Shown: positions 1 to 6,699, counted from the first letter of the stretch. The stretch: 8,975 nt of DNA from Mariprofundus sp. (GCA_021772845.1 JAJFLF010000099.1:1-8975), one strand, 5' to 3'. Notes: a model not told the origin generated them from the letters alone. Numbers and translations are program-made.

Positions 1-121
1 ATAATTGATTGCGACGAATCCCCAGGTTTCTAGCCAGTTCAGTGACTTGCCTATCACCCTGATCTAACAGGCGAACGGCTTCCTCTTTGAATTCTTTCGT
101 ATAAACCTTTCGATCTTTCAT
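1..121 (-). CDS. IS3-type transposase OrfA, N-terminal part (runs off the left edge)
   Basis: Reading leftward from the ATG at 121-119, 40 codons are open to the window edge. The product starts MKDRKVYTKEFKEEAVRLL and continues with a helix-turn-helix (TELARNLGIRRNQL, about residues 27-40). This is the usual beginning of the small OrfA protein of IS3-family elements (HTH_Tnp_1 type), which binds the element's ends and is normally joined to the DDE-containing OrfB by frameshifting. An AAGGAG ribosome site lies at 134-129, 7 nt before the ATG. The gene points out of the window, so OrfB and the other end of the element should lie to the left. I cannot tell whether the element is intact, and the exact IS name is not recognised. 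Confidence 0.85.
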   Translation of the reverse strand, partial: MKDRKVYTKEFKEEAVRLLDQGDRQVTELARNLGIRRNQL

Positions 122-122
122 C

Positions 123-142
123 TGACAGCTCCTTAGCTGTCA
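123..142 (-). promoter_or_regulatory. Hairpin enclosing the transposase ribosome binding site
   Basis: TGACAGCT (123-130) and AGCTGTCA (135-142) are perfect 8-bp inverted repeats around a 4-nt loop. In the leftward transcript the AAGGAG ribosome site (134-129) is divided between loop and stem, immediately before the start codon. Several insertion sequences are known to limit transposase translation with a hairpin over the ribosome site; that this one does so is inference. Confidence 0.5.
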
Positions 143-153
143 CCTAATTTACA

Positions 154-178
154 TGTCCGTGAAAATAGGGCTAGTTCA
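154..178 (-). mobile_element. Probable terminal end of the IS3-type element
   Basis: On the minus strand the sequence begins TGAACTAGCCCTATTTTCAC at 178 and lies about 57 nt before the transposase start. IS3-family ends commonly begin with TG and are followed by a short leader to orfA, so 178 is a sensible boundary. The second terminal repeat lies outside the window, so the match cannot be confirmed, and the boundary could instead be a few bases to the right, in the GTCCCC run. Confidence 0.5.
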
Positions 179-181
179 AGC

Positions 182-194
182 TGTCCCCTTAATT
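182..194 (+). repeat. Left copy of an imperfect inverted repeat flanking the YdeI-like gene
   Basis: TGTCCCCTTAATT is, in reverse complement, AATTAAGGGGACA, which matches AGTTACGGGGACA at 831-843 at 11 of 13 positions. The two copies point toward each other around the gene at 226-801. Confidence 0.45.
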
Positions 195-201
195 CACAAG
201 C

Positions 202-208
202 GTTATGC
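202..208 (+). other. Candidate attC-type core site (R' side) of an integron cassette
   Basis: GTTATGC is preceded by GC, giving GCGTTATGC, a form common at integron cassette junctions. It departs from the GTTRRRY consensus at one base. Its reverse complement, GCATAAC, matches the TCATAAC at 812-818 at 6 of 7 positions, which is expected if both are ends of the same cassette's recombination site. No integrase gene or second cassette is visible. Confidence 0.4.
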
Positions 209-209
209 T

Positions 210-214
210 AGGAG
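210..214 (+). promoter_or_regulatory. Ribosome binding site selecting the ATG at 226
   Basis: AGGAG lies 11 nt before the ATG at 226 and 3 nt after the upstream in-frame ATG at 205-207. It therefore supports 226 as the start. The earlier ATG lies inside the candidate cassette core site. Confidence 0.6.
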
Positions 215-225
215 AAATTGATTTT

Positions 226-801
226 ATGGCTAAACCTGAGGGGCCGAAAACGATGACCTTTAAGTCATCAAAAGAGCTGAGTATGTGGCTGCAAGAGAAC
301 CATGCCAGCGAAAGCGAACTTTTGATCAAAATCTTCAAGAAGGGATCTGGGATTCAGAGCGTGAACTGGAACGAACTCGTAATTGAGTCGCTGCGCTGGG
401 GATGGATTGATGGTGTTAAGAAATCAATTGATGACAAAGCCTATCTCCAGCGCATTACGCCCAGAACAGCACGAAGCAATTGGTCTAAAAGAAACACAGA
501 GCATGTTGAACATTTGATAAAAGAAGACCGGATGACGGAATCGGGGCTTGTGCATGTGCGTGCAGCAAAAGCGGACGGTCGTTGGGCAAACGCTTATGTT
601 GTAAGTGAAATGGAAGTACCTTCGGACTTTCTAGCTGCGCTTGATAGCAAGCCGAATGTTAAAGAGTTTTTTGAAACGCTCAATAAATCGAGTCGTTATG
701 TCATCGCGTACGGATTGATAAGTGCGAAGAAATCCGAAACCAGACAGAGGCGATTTGCAAAATTCATGAACATGCTTGCTAATGAAGAAAAGCCTAAATA
801 A
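226..801 (+). CDS. YdeI/OmpD-associated family protein
   Basis: The 191-residue product resembles the YdeI/OmpD-associated (OmdA-type) family, small cytoplasmic proteins sometimes annotated as bacteriocin-protection proteins; no enzymatic reaction is established that I know of. Supporting features are the N-terminal block with SMWLQENHASESELLIKIFK, the block ESLRWGWIDGVKKSIDD, and RITPRTARSNWSKRN followed by GRWANAY. The C-terminal part (from about SDFLAALDSKPNVKEFFETLNKSSR) is the helical YdeI-type tail. I start at 226, not the in-frame ATG at 205, because AGGAG at 210-214 fits only 226. It is the only plus-strand gene here, has cassette-like flanks and sits beside an IS end, so horizontal acquisition is likely. 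No promoter was recognised in the short upstream stretch. Confidence 0.8.
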   Translation: MAKPEGPKTMTFKSSKELSMWLQENHASESELLIKIFKKGSGIQSVNWNELVIESLRWGWIDGVKKSIDDKAYLQRITPRTARSNWSKRNTEHVEHLIKEDRMTESGLVHVRAAKADGRWANAYVVSEMEVPSDFLAALDSKPNVKEFFETLNKSSRYVIAYGLISAKKSETRQRRFAKFMNMLANEEKPK

Positions 802-811
802 ATGGAATACG

Positions 812-824
812 TCATAACAAGTCG
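812..824 (+). other. Candidate truncated attC (R''-L'' side) after the YdeI-like gene
   Basis: TCATAACAAGTCG lies 10 nt after the stop codon and resembles the TAACAAG-type start of an integron attC. TCATAAC fits the RYYYAAC consensus only loosely but pairs with the GTTATG at 202-207. A full attC is about 57 bp or more and ends in GTTRRRY. Here the sequence reaches GTTACGGGG (832-840) after only some 20 bases, so the site is missing most of its length. Confidence 0.35.
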
Positions 825-830
825 TGCAGA

Positions 831-843
831 AGTTACGGGGACA
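831..843 (+). repeat. Right copy of an imperfect inverted repeat flanking the YdeI-like gene
   Basis: AGTTACGGGGACA is the inverted partner (11 of 13) of 182-194. The following bases read ATAATACACAATT and then AAGGGGTCAGGG (861-872). GGGGACA- and GGGGTCAG-containing stretches are, as I recall, common beside REP-associated tyrosine transposase genes in gammaproteobacteria, but no such gene is present here. Confidence 0.4.
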
Positions 844-943
844 TAATACACAATTATCATAAGGGGTCAGGGCCAGCTTTTGCAATGCAATATTTTCGGG
901 AGAAGGTGACGTGGCACTAAATAATCAGTATTGAGCGCATAAG
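844..943. other. Intergenic remnant, no gene recognised
   Basis: This stretch between the cassette-like gene and the ilvC terminator has no supported reading frame. It holds the GGGGTCAGGG run (863-872) and a short palindrome, TTGCA-A-TGCAA (880-890). It looks like the scar between the mobile patch and the core genes. Confidence 0.4.
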
Positions 944-969
944 AAAAGGGAGCCAAAGGGCTCCCTTTT
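944..969 (-). terminator. Intrinsic terminator after ilvC
   Basis: GGGAGCC (948-954) pairs with GGCTCCC (959-965) around a 4-nt loop. A-rich and T-rich arms on either side (944-947 and 966-969) extend the stem. Read leftward, the GC stem is followed by TTTTCTT, the expected U-tract. It lies about 33 nt past the ilvC stop. The T-run on the other side means it could also stop transcription from the left. Confidence 0.85.
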
Positions 970-984
970 TATTGAGTTGAGGAC

Positions 985-1003
985 GATTCATCCCCGATGA
1001 ATC
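985..1003 (-). other. Hairpin overlapping the ilvC stop codon
   Basis: GATTCATC (985-992) and GATGAATC (996-1003) are a perfect 8-bp inverted repeat with a 3-nt loop. The right arm includes the first two bases of the TGA stop codon (1004-1002), namely 1003 and 1002. No U-tract follows on the leftward transcript, so it is not an ordinary terminator. Confidence 0.5.
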
Positions 1004-2018
1004 AGTTTTTAGATTTATCTACGATCTTATTGATCCAAGGCATCATAGCGCGAAGCTTTTCACCGGTAACTTCGATCGGATGAACTGCGTTGTTACGACG
1101 TGCTGCAGTCATAGAAGCATAGTTGGTTGCGCCTTCAAGGATGAACTGTTTGGCGTATTCACCAGACTGGATGTTTGCAAGGCATTCACGCATTGCTTTC
1201 TTAGACTCTTCGTTGATCACTTTAGGGCCGGTTACATACTCACCATACTCTGCATTGTTGGAGATCGAGTAGTTCATGTTGGCGATGCCACCTTCGTACA
1301 TCAGATCAACAATTAATTTCAGTTCGTGCAGGCATTCGAAGTATGCCATTTCAGGAGCGTAACCCGCTTCAGTCAATGTTTCAAAACCAGCTTTAACCAG
1401 CTCAACAGCACCACCACAAAGAACAGCCTGTTCACCGAATAGATCGGTTTCAGTTTCATCTTGGAATGTAGTTTCGATGATACCAGTACGGCCGCCACCA
1501 ATAGCTGATGCGTAAGACAGACAAACTGCTTTAGCATTACCTGTTGCATCCTGATGGATAGCAATTAGATCCGGAATACCGCCGCCTCTTTCGAATTCAG
1601 AACGAACAGTGTGGCCAGGTGCTTTAGGTGCAATCATAACAACGTCAAGATCGGCACGTGGAACAACCTGATTATAATGAATCGCAAAACCGTGAGCGAA
1701 TGCAAGTGTTGCACCCTGTTTCAGGTTTGGCTCAAGCTCATCACGATACAATACAGACTGGAACTCATCAGGAGTCAGTACCATTACGATGTCAGCGCCA
1801 GCAACTGCTTCAGCAACGCCGCTTACTTTCAGCCCATGACCTTCAGCTTTAGCAATAGATGAAGAACCGGCACGTAGGCCAACGACTACGTCTACGCCTG
1901 AATCGTTCAGGTTGCATGCATGAGCATGACCCTGTGAACCGTAACCAATAATTGCTACTTTTTTACTTTTGATGATCGAAAGATCAGCATCTTTATCGTA
2001 ATAGACGTTTAAAGCCAT
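1002..2018 (-). CDS. ilvC: Ketol-acid reductoisomerase, class I
   Basis: IlvC converts 2-acetolactate and 2-aceto-2-hydroxybutyrate to the dihydroxy acids of valine/leucine and isoleucine synthesis, using Mg2+ and NADPH in the cytoplasm. The product is 338 residues, the usual class I (short) length. The Rossmann loop GYGSQGHAHA is at 25-34. LRAGSSS (48-54) carries the Arg and Ser residues expected to grip the NADPH phosphate. The catalytic AHG is at 108-110. Metal ligands are expected at D192, E196, E228 and E232, and substrate-binding Ser at NYSISN (249-254). I start at 2018, giving MALNVYYDKD, because AGGAG lies at 2031-2027 with 8 nt spacing. A frame extension to 2045 adds nine residues without a better ribosome site. 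A 110-nt gap separates it from the mutase gene upstream, so it may have its own promoter, though I see no strong consensus. It is not next to ilvIH here. Confidence 0.97.
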   Translation of the reverse strand: MALNVYYDKDADLSIIKSKKVAIIGYGSQGHAHACNLNDSGVDVVVGLRAGSSSIAKAEGHGLKVSGVAEAVAGADIVMVLTPDEFQSVLYRDELEPNLKQGATLAFAHGFAIHYNQVVPRADLDVVMIAPKAPGHTVRSEFERGGGIPDLIAIHQDATGNAKAVCLSYASAIGGGRTGIIETTFQDETETDLFGEQAVLCGGAVELVKAGFETLTEAGYAPEMAYFECLHELKLIVDLMYEGGIANMNYSISNNAEYGEYVTGPKVINEESKKAMRECLANIQSGEYAKQFILEGATNYASMTAARRNNAVHPIEVTGEKLRAMMPWINKIVDKSKN

Positions 2019-2026
2019 GTGGTGTT

Positions 2027-2031
2027 CTCCT
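2027..2031 (-). promoter_or_regulatory. ilvC ribosome binding site
   Basis: AGGAG on the minus strand, 8 nt before the ATG at 2018, decides the start over the longer open frame beginning at 2045. Confidence 0.8.
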
Positions 2032-2128
2032 GTGAAAATGTACAAATGTTATAAATAATAATTTAAGGCGCCGCAGCATATATGTTTCCTAAGCAGAATT
2101 CACCTGTAAATTCTTTAAGGGTGGGAAA

Positions 2129-3502
2129 TCAGAGTGCGGTAAATATTTGTTGTCTGTGAAGCCATGATTCAATCAGTGCACGCATCTCTTCTAATCGCCT
2201 GTTGTCGGGTGCTTCAAAGCGCATGACCAATGCTGGTTGGGTGTTGGAAGCACGCAACAGACCCCAACCATCCGCAAAGCGGATACGCATGCCATCAATG
2301 TCGATAATGTCATAATCAAGATTCTGGAAGTATTGAGTGGCTCTGTTGACCACATCAAACTTCTCTTCGTCACTGCATGGAATACGAATTTCTGGTGTGC
2401 TGACAGTGACAGGTACATCAGCAAGCAGTTCGGTAAATGTAGAACCTGTATCTGCCAACATCTGCATGATGCGGGCACCGGCATAGGCGGCATCATCAAA
2501 ACCGAAAAAGCGATCTGCAAAGAACAGATGACCGGACATCTCTCCTGCTAGCAGGGCACCGGTCTCTTTCATCTTGGCTTTGATCAGGGAGTGGCCGGTT
2601 CGCCACATCACTGCCTTTCCGCCGGCTTGTTCAATGGCGTTGTATAACATTTGTGAGCTTTTGATCTCTGAAATGATGGTGGCACCGGGGTACTCCAGCA
2701 ACAGGCGGCGTGATAATAGTAGCAGCAACATGTCGCTCCAAATGATCGTGCCATGTTCATCAACAATACCGATGCGATCGCCATCACCATCAAAAGCGAT
2801 ACCGAGATCAGCTTTATGTTCACGTACCGTAATGGCGAGATCGATCATGTTCTCAGCAATGGTGGGGTCGGGGTGATGGTTGGGGAAACGACCATCCGGT
2901 TCACAATAGAGTTCAATCACTTCACAACCCAACTGACGATAGAGTGGGGCGGCAATAACACCGGATGGGCCATTACCGGCATCAATCACAACTTTGAAGG
3001 GGCGAGAGAGCGGGCAATCATTGAGCACAAATTGATTATATTCGTCCGTGATGGAGAACGTAGTGCAACTGCCCAATGTTTTGTCTGCGCTGTATTCCCG
3101 CAGCATAAGCTCTTTTAAGCGTTGAATATCACTACCATGTAGGCTGGATGTTCCGATCATCATTTTAAAGCCGTTGTATTCGCTGGGATTGTGACTGGCT
3201 GTGACATGCACACTGCCAGCCGCCAGCAACTGATGCACAGCAAAATAGGCTAATGGAGTCGGTACGACGCCGATGTCCATCACATGCTTGCCTGCATCAT
3301 TAAGACCACGGATCAGTGCTGCTTGTAAAGCAGGACCTGATAAGCGCACGTCACGGCCCACGATAACAGGTCTTGTTTCATTTGCGGGCAACATGGCAGC
3401 AAAAGCTTGCCCCAATTGGTAGGCCAGGCTTTCCGTGATGTCGGAGCCGGCAATGCCGCGAATATCGTATTCACGGAAGGCGTGGTGTGGGAAGTCAGTC
3501 AT
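2129..3502 (-). CDS. Phosphomannomutase/phosphoglucomutase, AlgC-like
   Basis: This 457-residue alpha-D-phosphohexomutase interconverts hexose 1- and 6-phosphates, feeding GDP-mannose and UDP-glucose for surface polysaccharides and LPS. All four family signatures are present in order: the phosphoserine loop TASHNPSEYNGFKM with catalytic Ser103; the Mg-binding DGDGDR at 238-243; the sugar-specificity loop GEMSGH at 320-325; and the phosphate-binding RASNTQP at 417-423. Length and arrangement fit the dual-specificity AlgC/ManB type rather than GlmM. It begins 32 nt after the fumC stop, so it is probably co-transcribed with fumC. The bases before the ATG (CACACACAACACAACC) contain no clear Shine-Dalgarno site, which suggests weak initiation or coupling to fumC. 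Whether mannose or glucose phosphate is the main substrate cannot be told from sequence alone. Confidence 0.93.
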   Translation of the reverse strand: MTDFPHHAFREYDIRGIAGSDITESLAYQLGQAFAAMLPANETRPVIVGRDVRLSGPALQAALIRGLNDAGKHVMDIGVVPTPLAYFAVHQLLAAGSVHVTASHNPSEYNGFKMMIGTSSLHGSDIQRLKELMLREYSADKTLGSCTTFSITDEYNQFVLNDCPLSRPFKVVIDAGNGPSGVIAAPLYRQLGCEVIELYCEPDGRFPNHHPDPTIAENMIDLAITVREHKADLGIAFDGDGDRIGIVDEHGTIIWSDMLLLLLSRRLLLEYPGATIISEIKSSQMLYNAIEQAGGKAVMWRTGHSLIKAKMKETGALLAGEMSGHLFFADRFFGFDDAAYAGARIMQMLADTGSTFTELLADVPVTVSTPEIRIPCSDEEKFDVVNRATQYFQNLDYDIIDIDGMRIRFADGWGLLRASNTQPALVMRFEAPDNRRLEEMRALIESWLHRQQIFTAL

Positions 3503-3534
3503 GGTTGTGTTGTGTGTGATTACTGAGAGGTCGA

Positions 3535-4947
3535 TTATTTAGGAGCTAACATGGATGTTGGGTCTAATAACCGATCGAGTTCATCCGCGGGTAACAGATC
3601 AGCTTCTTCACACACCTGGCGCACTGTTTTGCCCTCATTCACAGCCTGTTTGGCAATCTGAGAAGCGCGGTCATAACCGATCACAGGTGCGAGCGATGTC
3701 ACCATGCTCATACTCCATTCGATTTGTTCTGCACAACGCTCCTTGTTGGCTTCGATACCTTGAATACATTTATCGGCAAACATGTTCATAGCACTAGCCA
3801 ATAAACGTTCTGATTCGAGCAAATTATGCGCCATCATCGGTAGCATCACATTCAATTCAAGCAGGCCGGTACTCCCACCAATACAAATCGCGGCATCGTT
3901 ACCCATGACATGGGCGCAGACCTGAGCCATCGATTCAGCAATCACCGGATTCACTTTACCCGGCATAATCGAGCTGCCCGGTTGTACTGCAGGTACTGTG
4001 ATTTCACCCAAGCCACAGCGAGGGCCCATATTTAATAGACGCACATCATTGGCAATTTTCATGAGCGATACAGCCAGCGTTTTTAGCTGACCGGAAAGTT
4101 CAACGGCAGCATCTTGTGCGGCTTGTGCTTCAAAGTGATTTTCTGCTTCTATAAATTGAATGCCATAAGCTTCAGATAACGTTGCGGCAATACGCGCTCC
4201 AAACTCCGGATGTGTGTTCAGGCCAGTACCTACAGCAGTACCACCCTGTGCCAGTTCGGTAATACGTGGCAGGCAGGATTCAAGGCGCTGAATGCCCAAC
4301 TCAATCTGGCGTGCCCAGCCGGAGATCTCCTGCCCTAGTGTAACCGGCGTGGCATCCATCAAGTGGGTACGGCCAATCTTGATGACACTCTCTGTGGCGG
4401 CGGCTTTCTCTTTTAATACTGCAAGCAGGTGAGATGCAGCAGGGATTAATTCATGCACCAGTAGATCACTGGCAGCGAGATGAATGGCAGTCGGGATTAC
4501 ATCATTGGATGATTGTCCTTGATTAACATGGTCATTGGGATGAACCGGTTCAGAGGCATTAATTTGCGCACAGCGGTGAGCGATCACTTCATTGGCATTC
4601 ATATTTGTTGAAGTGCCGGAGCCCGTCTGGAAAATATCGAGTACAAATTCGTTATCCCAATCCCCCCGCGCAACTTCTAATGCGGCCTGACGAATGAGTT
4701 CTGTTTTGCTTTTTTCAACGCGTCCTAAATCAGCATTCACGGAAGCCGCCGCTATTTTGATCTGGGCAATAGCTTTAATGAACGCACGCGAGAACCGTAA
4801 ATCCGATACCGGAAAGTTTTCTACAGCGCGCGCTGTGGATGCACCATACATGGCGTTCGCTGGTACCTGCATCTCACCCATGGAGTCGGATTCGGTTCTA
4901 AATTCCGGTGTTACTTTTTTTTGATTATCCAAACTGGAATTCGACAT
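3535..4947 (-). CDS. fumC: Class II fumarate hydratase
   Basis: FumC reversibly hydrates fumarate to L-malate in the TCA cycle. It is the iron-independent, oxygen-tolerant homotetrameric fumarase. The 470-residue product shows FQTGSGTSTNMNANEVIAHR (106-125), HPNDHVNQGQSSNDVIPTA (136-154), GRTHLMDATPVTLGQE with catalytic His195, and the superfamily signature GSSIMPGKVNP (324-334), whose flexible loop carries the catalytic serine. The NMNANEVIA and HPNDHVN segments fit fumarase; aspartase (AspA) is the nearest alternative and I consider it unlikely. The start codon overlaps the stop of the upstream phosphatase gene by one base (TAATG), with GGGAG at 4957-4953 before it. The N-terminus (about 20 residues of polar sequence before MGEMQVPANAMYGA) is slightly longer than in many FumC proteins. 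Confidence 0.95.
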   Translation of the reverse strand: MSNSSLDNQKKVTPEFRTESDSMGEMQVPANAMYGASTARAVENFPVSDLRFSRAFIKAIAQIKIAAASVNADLGRVEKSKTELIRQAALEVARGDWDNEFVLDIFQTGSGTSTNMNANEVIAHRCAQINASEPVHPNDHVNQGQSSNDVIPTAIHLAASDLLVHELIPAASHLLAVLKEKAAATESVIKIGRTHLMDATPVTLGQEISGWARQIELGIQRLESCLPRITELAQGGTAVGTGLNTHPEFGARIAATLSEAYGIQFIEAENHFEAQAAQDAAVELSGQLKTLAVSLMKIANDVRLLNMGPRCGLGEITVPAVQPGSSIMPGKVNPVIAESMAQVCAHVMGNDAAICIGGSTGLLELNVMLPMMAHNLLESERLLASAMNMFADKCIQGIEANKERCAEQIEWSMSMVTSLAPVIGYDRASQIAKQAVNEGKTVRQVCEEADLLPADELDRLLDPTSMLAPK

Positions 4948-4958
4948 TATTTCTCCCG
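4945..4958 (-). promoter_or_regulatory. TAATG stop/start overlap with ribosome site at the phosphatase-fumC junction
   Basis: On the minus strand the sequence reads GGGAGAAATAATG. The TAA (4949-4947) ends the phosphatase and the ATG (4947-4945) starts fumC, sharing one A. This geometry is typical of translational coupling by re-initiation; coupling itself is inferred. Confidence 0.7.
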
Positions 4959-6581
4959 TTTAACACACAATAGTGTCAAATCATCATCTTCATCGGTACG
5001 GCCAAATGCATTTAATTCTTTAAGCAGTAGCTGAGGTAGCTCTTCAACGGATTCACCGGCATTGGCGATCAACCAATTTCTGAGTCTGCTCTCACCAAAC
5101 ATATCTTTGCCAATGCGGCCGGACGTTTCGGTCACACCATCAGTATAGGCGAGCAATGTATCACCGGCTTTGAATTCAGTTCTGACCACTTCATATTGCA
5201 AGTTTTTGATCAAGCCCAAGGGTGGGGACGATGCTTCCAATGCTTTGATATTGCTATCGCCGGATTCAGAGCTGCTTACCAACAGAGGTGGCACATGGCC
5301 TGCATTAACCCATACTAACGAATGCGATTCCGGTTGCAGTTTGGCCATGAACAGGGTGACAAAACGTCCAGCTGTTAAGGTGTCGCACAAGGCTTCATTC
5401 AAATAGTTGGTGGCTTCTTCAATGGGCCAATTCAGTGTTGCCAGCCCACGTAACATGGCTTGGAGGTTTGCCATGGTCAGTGCTGCGGGATAACCCTTAC
5501 CGGATACATCAGCCACCATGAGCCAGATACGACCATCATCAAGTTTGATGTAATCGTAATAATCACCACCAACCGTATAACAGGTTTGTTGGAAGCCTTT
5601 TAATGTGTAATAGGGAATGATCGGTTCATGTTTGGGTAACAGGCCTTGTTGAATTTCTGATGCTAAAGCTAAAGAGTCTTTTAGGTCTTCCCGTTCCTGC
5701 AGACCGTGCATGGCAGTATTTAAACCACGTGCCAGTTCGCCGAAATCATCATCAATCAGAATTGGGACACGCCCTTCAAACTGCCCATTGGCCAGATGCC
5801 CGAGGCCTGTTTCCAGTGTTGTAGTCACTGTTTTAAGCGTATGTGAAATATGCCAAACCAGAACCAGGCTGGCCGTTATAGACATGCTCAATAGTACGAT
5901 AGCTTGAGAGAGGATGAAGCCTGCTTCTACCTCATTACCATCATGGGCTAACCAGATATAAAGAGCTAAAATAAGCGTGGGCACAAGGCCTGTGACCAGA
6001 AAAATAAGCCATGGTCTGTGTGTGGATGCAGTAATATGTTTATGAGAATAAGTGTCTGATAACAGGCCGGTAAACAGCCCCTGACGTGACATGTTCAGGC
6101 GCATTCGTGTGGAATATACGATGGAATGGGTTACTGCAAGTGCAGGCGCTAACACAGCGGAAGCAAAGGAAAAGTTTAGCGCTAGTGTGATGAACATGCG
6201 CCAGGTGAGAAGGTGATCATTCATTACTGCAACCAATGGAATAATGATGATGAGATAGATGGCGAAAATCCCGCCTACAATAAAGTAGGACTTTAATGCA
6301 CGCCATGGGAACTCGGATAAAACGGCTTCGAACAGAGCTCGGTGTTGTTCAATGTCATTTGATTTTTGAAAACACTGTCGAAGCGGCATAAATGTCCACC
6401 AGGCAGCGGCAGAGAATAGAATCAAAAACAGGGCAGAATCAATCAGAGAGAGGGTGCTTGTTACACCGAGCTCAGTAGCATTGCCATTCAATCGCATCAG
6501 GGTTTGACCGAGAAGAAAGATAAATAGCAGTGGCCACAAACAGAATAGATATGACCAGAAACTTTTGTCAGCGGATTTCAT
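4947..6581 (-). CDS. Membrane HAMP-domain protein with SpoIIE/RsbU-type PP2C phosphatase
   Basis: This 544-residue sensor-type serine/threonine phosphatase probably dephosphorylates an anti-sigma-factor antagonist (STAS protein) or similar partner. Six likely membrane helices lie at about residues 10-29, 44-66, 98-120, 127-150, 190-211 and 222-244. A HAMP linker (about 245-298, with LANGQFEGRVPILIDDDFGELARGLN) and a short coiled segment follow. The catalytic domain starts near 305 (ASEIQQGLLP). Metal-binding motifs are complete: VGGDYYDY (D340), VADVSGKGYPAALTMA (D358), NAGHVPPLL, YTDGVTE (D481) and DEDDDLTLL (about D534). No kinase, STAS or sigma-factor gene is in the window, so its partner is unknown. 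There is little extracytoplasmic sequence, so the signal may be sensed within the membrane. The ATG at 6581 has only a weak GAG before it. It is translationally overlapped with fumC. Confidence 0.9.
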   Translation of the reverse strand: MKSADKSFWSYLFCLWPLLFIFLLGQTLMRLNGNATELGVTSTLSLIDSALFLILFSAAAWWTFMPLRQCFQKSNDIEQHRALFEAVLSEFPWRALKSYFIVGGIFAIYLIIIIPLVAVMNDHLLTWRMFITLALNFSFASAVLAPALAVTHSIVYSTRMRLNMSRQGLFTGLLSDTYSHKHITASTHRPWLIFLVTGLVPTLILALYIWLAHDGNEVEAGFILSQAIVLLSMSITASLVLVWHISHTLKTVTTTLETGLGHLANGQFEGRVPILIDDDFGELARGLNTAMHGLQEREDLKDSLALASEIQQGLLPKHEPIIPYYTLKGFQQTCYTVGGDYYDYIKLDDGRIWLMVADVSGKGYPAALTMANLQAMLRGLATLNWPIEEATNYLNEALCDTLTAGRFVTLFMAKLQPESHSLVWVNAGHVPPLLVSSSESGDSNIKALEASSPPLGLIKNLQYEVVRTEFKAGDTLLAYTDGVTETSGRIGKDMFGESRLRNWLIANAGESVEELPQLLLKELNAFGRTDEDDDLTLLCVKREK

Positions 6582-6620
6582 CGGCTGACTCTATAATGAA
6601 TCGTTTTTATTACATAGACT

Positions 6621-6665
6621 CTTTCACCGCGAAATAATGGGGAAGCAAACATTTCGTGGTGAAAG
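6621..6665. repeat. 15-bp imperfect inverted repeat between the TPR and phosphatase genes
   Basis: CTTTCACCGCGAAAT (6621-6635) and ATTTCGTGGTGAAAG (6651-6665) pair over 15 positions with one G/T wobble, around a 15-nt loop. It occupies the middle of the 118-nt gap. In the leftward transcript no U-tract follows the stem, so I do not call it a terminator. It could be an operator, a transcript-processing hairpin or part of a 5' leader of the phosphatase gene. Confidence 0.6.
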
Positions 6666-6699
6666 GGACTGTGTTTATATGATTGTTTTGCTGGTCAGC

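Noticed and set aside
205..225. Upstream in-frame ATG as the start of the YdeI-like gene
   Set aside because: The only good ribosome site (210-214) lies after this ATG, which sits inside the candidate cassette core site; 226 fits better.
812..838. A complete attC between TCATAAC and GTTACGG
   Set aside because: The span is about 27 bp, well below known attC lengths, and GTTACGG does not fit the core consensus at its last base.
631..885. Minus-strand open frame of 84 codons
   Set aside because: It lies opposite the YdeI-like gene, has no ribosome site or recognisable protein features, and is explained as a shadow.
2019..2045. Longer ilvC start at 2045
   Set aside because: It adds nine residues not typical of class I KARI proteins, while AGGAG with 8-nt spacing and the standard MALNVYYDKD beginning support 2018.
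2019..2128. Sigma-70 promoter for ilvC
   Set aside because: A TATAAC-like hexamer is present on the minus strand near 2050, but the hexamer 17 nt upstream (CTGCGG) does not resemble a -35 element.
6618..6667. Intrinsic terminator after the TPR gene
   Set aside because: The stem has a 15-nt loop and no U-tract follows it in the leftward transcript.
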